Source: an uncultured Chloroflexota bacterium
GTDB lineage: Bacteria; Chloroflexota; Dehalococcoidia; UBA3495
NCBI GenBank assembly: GCA_913052545.1
Contig: CAJXEF010000087.1
Coordinates: 1-9,441 of the forward strand
Length of the DNA: 9,441 nt
Direction: 5' to 3'
A program made the position numbers and the translations under genes. Below the pieces are notes generated by a model that worked only from the letters and a program-made list of their open reading frames with translations, was not told where the DNA came from and did not search any database. Within the stretch, counting starts at the first letter, position 1. Every line of letters begins with the position of its first letter. Shown here in pieces: positions 5,603-9,441 of this stretch.

Positions 5603-6739
5603 CTACAAAAAAGGAATCTTTTCGTAGGAACCGCCGACTATTTGTTTCGCATCTAGATGCATCCAATCTTCTACTATAGTCGTGTATACGGAACGGAAGT
5701 CCATTGAGGATTTCAAATTCCCGCCTTCTTCCTGTTCACCTATTTCCAAGGAGGGGTAATCTCCGTAGATACCGCCCTTTACATGCTCTCCGACCATGAA
5801 GGCAACGCTACCAGCACCGTGGTCTGTACCCGAACCATTATCAGCAATACGGCGCCCGAACTCAGAGTGCATGAACAACATAACGTTATCGCTAGCTTGA
5901 TGCTCTCTAAGGTCATCTATAAAGTTTTCGACTGTTCTAGAAACATCGGTCCACAACCTGGCATGATCAGATGCCTGGTTGGCGTGAGTATCGAAACCAT
6001 TATATGGGGAAGTCGTAAACAGAACTCGTGTGCCAAACTCTGCGAGATGAGTCTGGGCAATATTTTTCATATACTGCCCAATTGCCGTAGCAGAATATTC
6101 TACTGTCGAAGAATACTTATCCGGAGCTGTTGCCAGAATATCGGCACCTTTAAGAGCGTCGGTCCCGGTTCGTCGTATGTAATCCATAGTATAGCCAGAC
6201 CCAATTGTCGGGCCGTACATGCGACCAAAGACATCAAGCGCTTGTGATCGTTGTGCATCCCCGTCAATACCAGTCAACAGTCCGTATGTCTCTAGATCCC
6301 CTACTGACGCTACTGGCACTCCTTCCTTAGCTAATGCCCTGGGCAATCCTCTTCCAAAATTCACGCCGGTCAAGACGTTTTCTGAGGTAGGGTCGATTTC
6401 TTTAATAACTTGACCCAACCAACCTTCCACACCAACCGTATCTGGCTCACATGTGTGCCAGATATCCATTGATCGGAAGTGCGAATAACTAGGATTTGGA
6501 TATCCAATCCCTAGGAAAATAGCTAATTTACCTTCATCCCAGAACCTCTTGAGAGGAGCCATAGTGGGATGCAAGCCTATTTGATCATTTAGAGGGATGA
6601 TCTGATTTTCAGGGATGCCCAATGTCGGCCGGTAATCCCTGTACAAGCCCTCATTGAACGGTATTACCGTGTTCAGCCCATCATTACCCCCTGAGAGGGA
6701 CAGAACGGCCAGGATGTTTTCCTTATTGGTAGATACCAT
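5603..6739 (-). CDS. DUF1501 family protein (alkaline phosphatase/sulfatase-like fold)
   Basis: The 378-residue protein carries the DUF1501 landmarks in order. These are LSLSGGNDGLNTVIPFN at 13-29, SHFRSMDIWHT at 86-96, NGFDTHANQ at 247-255, HSEFGRRIADNGSGTDHGAG at 291-310, GGIYGDYP at 322-329 and DFRSVYTTIVEDWM at 347-360. As I recall the family is grouped with the alkaline phosphatase/sulfatase superfamily. Asp20, Asp250, His252, Asp306 and His307 are candidate metal ligands, but no reaction is established. Many relatives begin with a Tat signal peptide; this one starts directly in the domain (MVSTNKENILAVLSLSGG) with no twin arginine. GGAGG eight bases before the ATG supports that start. 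It lies 44 bases after DUF1800, its usual genomic partner, and 84 bases before the NHL gene. One 26-bp palindrome and further bulged inverted repeats lie within the coding sequence. Confidence 0.93.
   Translation of the reverse strand: MVSTNKENILAVLSLSGGNDGLNTVIPFNEGLYRDYRPTLGIPENQIIPLNDQIGLHPTMAPLKRFWDEGKLAIFLGIGYPNPSYSHFRSMDIWHTCEPDTVGVEGWLGQVIKEIDPTSENVLTGVNFGRGLPRALAKEGVPVASVGDLETYGLLTGIDGDAQRSQALDVFGRMYGPTIGSGYTMDYIRRTGTDALKGADILATAPDKYSSTVEYSATAIGQYMKNIAQTHLAEFGTRVLFTTSPYNGFDTHANQASDHARLWTDVSRTVENFIDDLREHQASDNVMLFMHSEFGRRIADNGSGTDHGAGSVAFMVGEHVKGGIYGDYPSLEIGEQEEGGNLKSSMDFRSVYTTIVEDWMHLDAKQIVGGSYEKIPFL
6439..6464. repeat. 26-bp near-perfect palindrome inside DUF1501 gene
   Basis: The left arm is TATCTGGCTCACA, and its mirror arm is TGTGTGCCAGATA. 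Twelve of thirteen pairs match; the only mismatch is T6447 against T6456. It encodes DIWHTCEPD, directly after the conserved SHFRSM motif. No spacer separates the arms. Confidence 0.93.
6489..6514. repeat. Imperfect palindrome inside DUF1501 gene
   Basis: A GGATATCC core (6498-6505) is extended on both sides into CTAGGATT and AATCCCTAG arms. One T bulge (6497) and one extra C (within 6509-6511) interrupt the pairing. It lies 25 bases from the 26-bp palindrome, in codons for LGIGYPNPS. It is weaker evidence than the perfect examples, because bulges raise the chance rate. Confidence 0.7.
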
Positions 6740-6783
6740 AAATTTAGCCTCCGTTTATCTTAACGTATTTAATGATTCAGAGA

Positions 6784-8205
6784 TTAACCGAATTGATATT
6801 CCGAGGTTGCCGCAAGCATCTGGAACATCTCACCGCTTCTTCTTGCAAATTCGCCTTTTTCAGCATCGTTAGCATGAGTAAGATTCCCATCACGATTCGC
6901 ATGAGTCAACAATTCCTGCTTGGTATCTTCAGTGATGTTCAGACAGCCAACCTGATCAATACAACCATTTACAAACTCTTCTGGGGTCAAGCTTGAGGCC
7001 TGTCCCATGAGATTGATTATCATGGTCTGAACACCTGATAAGCTGGTCTTACCAAGATAATCAGCAGCAAAATTTATCCTCTCAACCAATGTCCCGCTGT
7101 CAATCCATTCGTGACCGGTATGCCAGCCTTCCACTGTTGGAGGATTCATCAGGTCCATTCCCATATATTTCGGCTCTTGGGAGATCTCGAATAACCCAGG
7201 TTTAATTTCGTCTCGATGTTCCCCGACTAAACGCATGGTACCCACTACCATTTCGGCAGGATTCTTTACCTTGGCAAACCGAGCCGTTTTGAAACTCTCT
7301 GAATTGAAAAGGGTCCGTAGCATTTCGGTTATGTCGTAACCGGAATCAAAATAAACCCTCTCCATCTCGGTTATTAGATCTCCATCTTTAGGAGGAGTCT
7401 GGCGCCATGACGGAACCGGCACCTCGTCTGCTACGAAGAAGTTATACAGGTGCCTCGAAATAAACCGGGCTGTACTAGGCTGCTTACAGATAATGTCTAT
7501 AATGTCATCACCGTTCCAGCGACCAGTCTCACCCAGAAAAGTCTTCTCCCCATCATCATGATCGGTAGGATCAAATCTGAACTCCCAAGGGCTACGACCG
7601 TATGGGAACGGAGGGTAAGCTGGAGCTACGTTCCATCCTGTAAAAGCATGCGCGCATGCTTTTACATCATCTTCAGAATAGTTAAATGTGTCATCTTTAC
7701 CAACTCCCAATGAGAACAACTCCAACAGTTCGCGTCCGTAGTTTTCGTTCAAGTTAGCCTTATGACTTTCAGAATTATCCAAGTAATACATCATACCTGG
7801 GTTAGTTGAAAGTTTATAAAGCAACTCTCGGAAGTTACCCATGCCATTGTCACGGAACATGGAGATCATCCGACCCATTTCTTCTCCACTGTCAATCTTG
7901 CTATGGCCTGCGCAGAAAATCATGTGCCAGAAAAGGGACATCTTTTCTTGCAGTTGACGTGGACTATTAATCATTCGATATACCCAGTTTTGAGTGTTAA
8001 TCTCGATAGCACCTGCGTGATTGTAAGTAGGGTGATAGCGGAGCATCAGGTCTTCGTCGATTATTGGTTGGCCTGACGGATTAAGCATGTCTTCAACCGT
8101 TGTTTCATACCCTTCAGAGGCCTTTGATTCTATTTCGGATCTACTAGCACCGAAACCCGCTCGCCGCAGCAGATGAGCCATTAAAGCAATGTCTTGTCCC
8201 GGCAT
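6784..8205 (-). CDS. DUF1800 family protein
   Basis: The 473-residue protein shows the DUF1800 pattern. It has HLLRRAGFGAS at 11-21, ENYGRELLELFSLGVG at 154-169, YSEDDVKACAHAFTGW at 176-191, a later HDDGEKTFLG, IICKQPSTARFISRHLYNFF at 238-257 and NPPTVEGWHTGHEWIDSGTL at 354-373. The family has no established reaction and is widely found next to DUF1501, which follows here after 44 bases. The open frame extends to 8373, but the ATG at 8205 has an AAGGAGG five bases upstream, starts at the normal family N terminus, and lies downstream of the predicted promoter. The extended start would lie upstream of the transcription start. No signal peptide is visible from this start, which is unusual for the family. 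A 28-bp perfect palindrome falls in the conserved DVKACAHAFTG segment. Confidence 0.92.
   Translation of the reverse strand: MPGQDIALMAHLLRRAGFGASRSEIESKASEGYETTVEDMLNPSGQPIIDEDLMLRYHPTYNHAGAIEINTQNWVYRMINSPRQLQEKMSLFWHMIFCAGHSKIDSGEEMGRMISMFRDNGMGNFRELLYKLSTNPGMMYYLDNSESHKANLNENYGRELLELFSLGVGKDDTFNYSEDDVKACAHAFTGWNVAPAYPPFPYGRSPWEFRFDPTDHDDGEKTFLGETGRWNGDDIIDIICKQPSTARFISRHLYNFFVADEVPVPSWRQTPPKDGDLITEMERVYFDSGYDITEMLRTLFNSESFKTARFAKVKNPAEMVVGTMRLVGEHRDEIKPGLFEISQEPKYMGMDLMNPPTVEGWHTGHEWIDSGTLVERINFAADYLGKTSLSGVQTMIINLMGQASSLTPEEFVNGCIDQVGCLNITEDTKQELLTHANRDGNLTHANDAEKGEFARRSGEMFQMLAATSEYQFG
7639..7666. repeat. 28-bp perfect palindrome inside DUF1800 gene
   Basis: The half-site TGTAAAAGCATGCG is followed at once by its exact reverse complement. 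The central 14 bases GCATGCGCGCATGC alternate purine and pyrimidine throughout, a sequence type prone to Z-DNA. The stretch encodes VKACAHAFT of the family motif, in frame. By my arithmetic (4^-14 per position) about 0.00004 such palindromes are expected in a window of this size. Confidence 0.97.
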
Positions 8206-8210
8206 ATGGT

Positions 8211-8217
8211 CCTCCTT
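8211..8217 (-). promoter_or_regulatory. Ribosome binding site deciding the DUF1800 start
   Basis: AAGGAGG on the minus strand lies five bases before the ATG at 8205. It is a complete match to the usual anti-16S sequence and rules in this start over the longer open frame reaching to 8373. Confidence 0.85.
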
Positions 8218-8332
8218 AAGAAAAAAATTTTGATGCCAGCCCCAATTGCTTGAAAAGTTCACGGATACGCAATATGATCCTACGAACAACTCCGAGAATA
8301 AATAGCGCTTCTTGAACTTATTATAATGTAGA

Positions 8333-8361
8333 AATGTAATATAAAAAAGACTGCCTGTCAA
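8333..8361 (-). promoter_or_regulatory. Predicted promoter of the DUF1800-DUF1501-NHL operon
   Basis: On the minus strand a perfect TTGACA (8361-8356) is followed after 17 bases by TACATT (8338-8333), four of six matches to TATAAT. A perfect TATAAT lies slightly downstream at 8325-8320, but its -35 position is only a T-run. Either would give a leader of about 110-125 nucleotides. Confidence 0.6.
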
Positions 8362-8495
8362 CCAACAAATCATATCTGATCATAGCTATTTCGCACTAGA
8401 TACAGAACAACCATATATGCCAAATAACCAAGGTCGGTTTTGCTGATTCGAGGTTATCGCCTCAGCCGGCAAGTTTAAATAAACCGTGAACGACA

Positions 8496-8525
8496 GTGAC
8501 AAAATAGGGACACAACTCAAATAAT
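8496..8525 (+). promoter_or_regulatory. Candidate promoter of the aminotransferase gene
   Basis: GTGACA (8496-8501) and AATAAT (8520-8525) each match the sigma-70 consensus at five of six positions with an 18-base spacer. Transcription would start about 25 bases before the ATG at 8558. The region is AT-rich, which raises the chance of a false match. Confidence 0.45.
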
Positions 8526-8557
8526 TATCAATTAATCATAGTGTGATAGGAGAACTC

Positions 8558-9441
8558 ATGCCCACTATCTTAGAGGACTATATCTCCAAACATCCAGGAT
8601 CAGCCCAAAGGTACACCGAAGCGTTAAATACATTCCCCAGCGGTGTAACCCATGATAATAGATATGCTCAGCCCTTCCCCATTTATATGACCCATGGCTC
8701 GGGCCCATACAAATGGGACGTAGATAACAACCAATTTATAGATTACGTATCAGGACACGGTGCTCTCCTTTTAGGCCATTCGCACCCCGCTATCATAAAT
8801 GCAGTCACTAACCAAATAAACCGAGGAACTCATCTCGGAGCCTCTACGGAGGAAGAATTGAGATGGGCCCGTTCTATCAAGGCACTAATTCCTTCGATAG
8901 AGAGAATAAGATTCCATAGTTCTGGAACCGAGGCAACCTTGATGGCCATGAGATTGGCCCGTGCCTATACCGGGAAAAACAAAATCATCAAATTAAAGGA
9001 CCATTTTCACGGATGGCATGACTATGCTATGGCGGGCTCGGATCAATCTTCTCCGGGGATACCTAAAGAAAGCCTGGAAAACATGGTTGTGGTCCCGTCC
9101 GGCGACCTTAAGGCAATTGAACGCCTCGTGCAAACAGAAACCGATATAGCCGGATTAATCCTAGAACCAACCGGAGCTCACTATGGGCAACTACCAATCA
9201 ATTCAGCTGTGTACTTAAAGGGTCTTCGTGAATTGACCAGCCAAAATGGGATAGTACTGATTTTTGACGAAGTAGTGACTGGATTCCGGGCATCCCCCGG
9301 CGGTGCTCAATCCCTTTACAACGTTGAGCCCGACCTGACTACCATGGCCAAGATAGTAGCAGGCGCACTTCCAGGAGGAGCAGTTGGAGGTAAACAAGAA
9401 ATAATAGATATGATAGCCCACAAAGGCGACCCTGAATGGGA
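8558..9441 (+). CDS. Class III aminotransferase, glutamate-1-semialdehyde aminomutase-like, C terminus cut by window
   Basis: The frame runs 294 codons from an ATG with AGGAG five bases upstream to the right edge. About two thirds of a normal 430-residue family member is present. PLP-enzyme landmarks are FHSSGTEATLMAMRLARAYT at 119-138, the HFHGWHD segment at 149-155, LILEPTGA at 200-207, and IFDEVVTGFR with the pyridine-nitrogen aspartate Asp237. The Schiff-base lysine is probably Lys265 in MAKIVAGALPGGAVGG. The layout matches the HemL branch of fold-type I aminotransferases. Several local motifs differ from true HemL (for example HGWHD in place of HGHxD), and no haem biosynthesis genes are nearby, so a transaminase or aminomutase acting on another substrate is as likely. 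It is divergent from the DUF1800 operon. Confidence 0.92.
   Translation, partial: MPTILEDYISKHPGSAQRYTEALNTFPSGVTHDNRYAQPFPIYMTHGSGPYKWDVDNNQFIDYVSGHGALLLGHSHPAIINAVTNQINRGTHLGASTEEELRWARSIKALIPSIERIRFHSSGTEATLMAMRLARAYTGKNKIIKLKDHFHGWHDYAMAGSDQSSPGIPKESLENMVVVPSGDLKAIERLVQTETDIAGLILEPTGAHYGQLPINSAVYLKGLRELTSQNGIVLIFDEVVTGFRASPGGAQSLYNVEPDLTTMAKIVAGALPGGAVGGKQEIIDMIAHKGDPEW

Larger units (their letters stand above)
8206..8557. other. Divergent intergenic region between DUF1800 and aminotransferase genes
   Basis: About 350 AT-rich bases hold two outward-facing promoter candidates, at 8333-8361 (minus) and 8496-8525 (plus). The minus-strand leader of about 120 nucleotides includes a run of seven T residues just before the ribosome site, without a clear preceding stem. 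A short possible stem, GAGG and CCTC arms around TTATCG at 8450-8463, is within chance. No RNA gene or further coding sequence is seen. Confidence 0.6.

Noticed and set aside
5783..6247. 154-codon open frame on the plus strand
   Set aside because: It lies wholly opposite the well-supported DUF1501 gene, has no recognisable motif and no good ribosome site; it is a shadow frame.
8206..8373. 56-residue N-terminal extension of DUF1800 with a hydrophobic start that could pass for a signal peptide
   Set aside because: The start at 8373 lies upstream of the predicted promoter, has no ribosome site, and the internal ATG at 8205 has a perfect one at the family N terminus.
9215..9421. 68-codon minus-strand frame at the right edge
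   Set aside because: It is antisense to the aminotransferase coding sequence and has no ribosome site or motif.
1..9441. Search for CRISPR arrays, tRNA genes, insertion sequences, phage genes or attachment sites
   Set aside because: No spaced repeats, cloverleaf, transposase, integrase or terminal inverted repeats were seen on either strand; the palindromes are single and dissimilar, so they are not array repeats or IS ends.

Overview
The window looks like a piece of a bacterial chromosome with moderate G+C (roughly 45 percent by eye), strong AGGAGG-type ribosome binding sites and compact operons. The gene content is a luciferase-like flavin monooxygenase, an alpha/beta hydrolase, an enoyl-CoA hydratase-fold protein, a HIT protein, a DUF1800/DUF1501 pair, an NHL propeller and a HemL-like aminotransferase. 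This mix recalls uncultured marine Chloroflexota of the SAR202 type. That assignment is an inference from gene families; the window holds no rRNA or other phylogenetic marker.

Layout. (A) 1-3236, minus strand: a four-gene run in transcription order HIT protein, enoyl-CoA hydratase/isomerase family, alpha/beta hydrolase, luciferase-like monooxygenase (its last residues lie beyond base 1). A near-consensus sigma-70-type promoter at 3446-3474 lies about 200 bases upstream. The run reads as a small catabolic module: oxygenation, hydrolysis, then CoA-linked chemistry. (B) 3539-4397, plus strand: a MoaB/MogA-type molybdopterin protein followed by a 113-residue protein with no cysteine, whose C-terminal half resembles a c-type cytochrome domain without its haem-binding motif. 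(C) A 14-bp perfect stem at 4455-4488 separates these from the convergent operon. (D) 8205-4511, minus strand: DUF1800, DUF1501 and a six-bladed NHL propeller, with a good promoter at 8333-8361. None of the three proteins has a visible signal peptide, although DUF1501 and DUF1800 proteins are often exported. (E) 8558 to the right edge, plus strand: a class III (HemL-like) aminotransferase, cut by the window end and divergent from (D).

The most unusual signal is structural. Each gene of operon (D) contains a long palindrome inside its coding sequence: 28 bp perfect in DUF1800, 26 bp with one mismatched pair in DUF1501, and 22 bp perfect in the NHL gene. DUF1501 carries a further bulged palindrome. 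A gapped inverted repeat sits in the enoyl-CoA hydratase gene of operon (A). The sequences are unrelated to each other, they do not disturb the reading frames, and their lengths are far beyond chance expectation for 9.4 kb.
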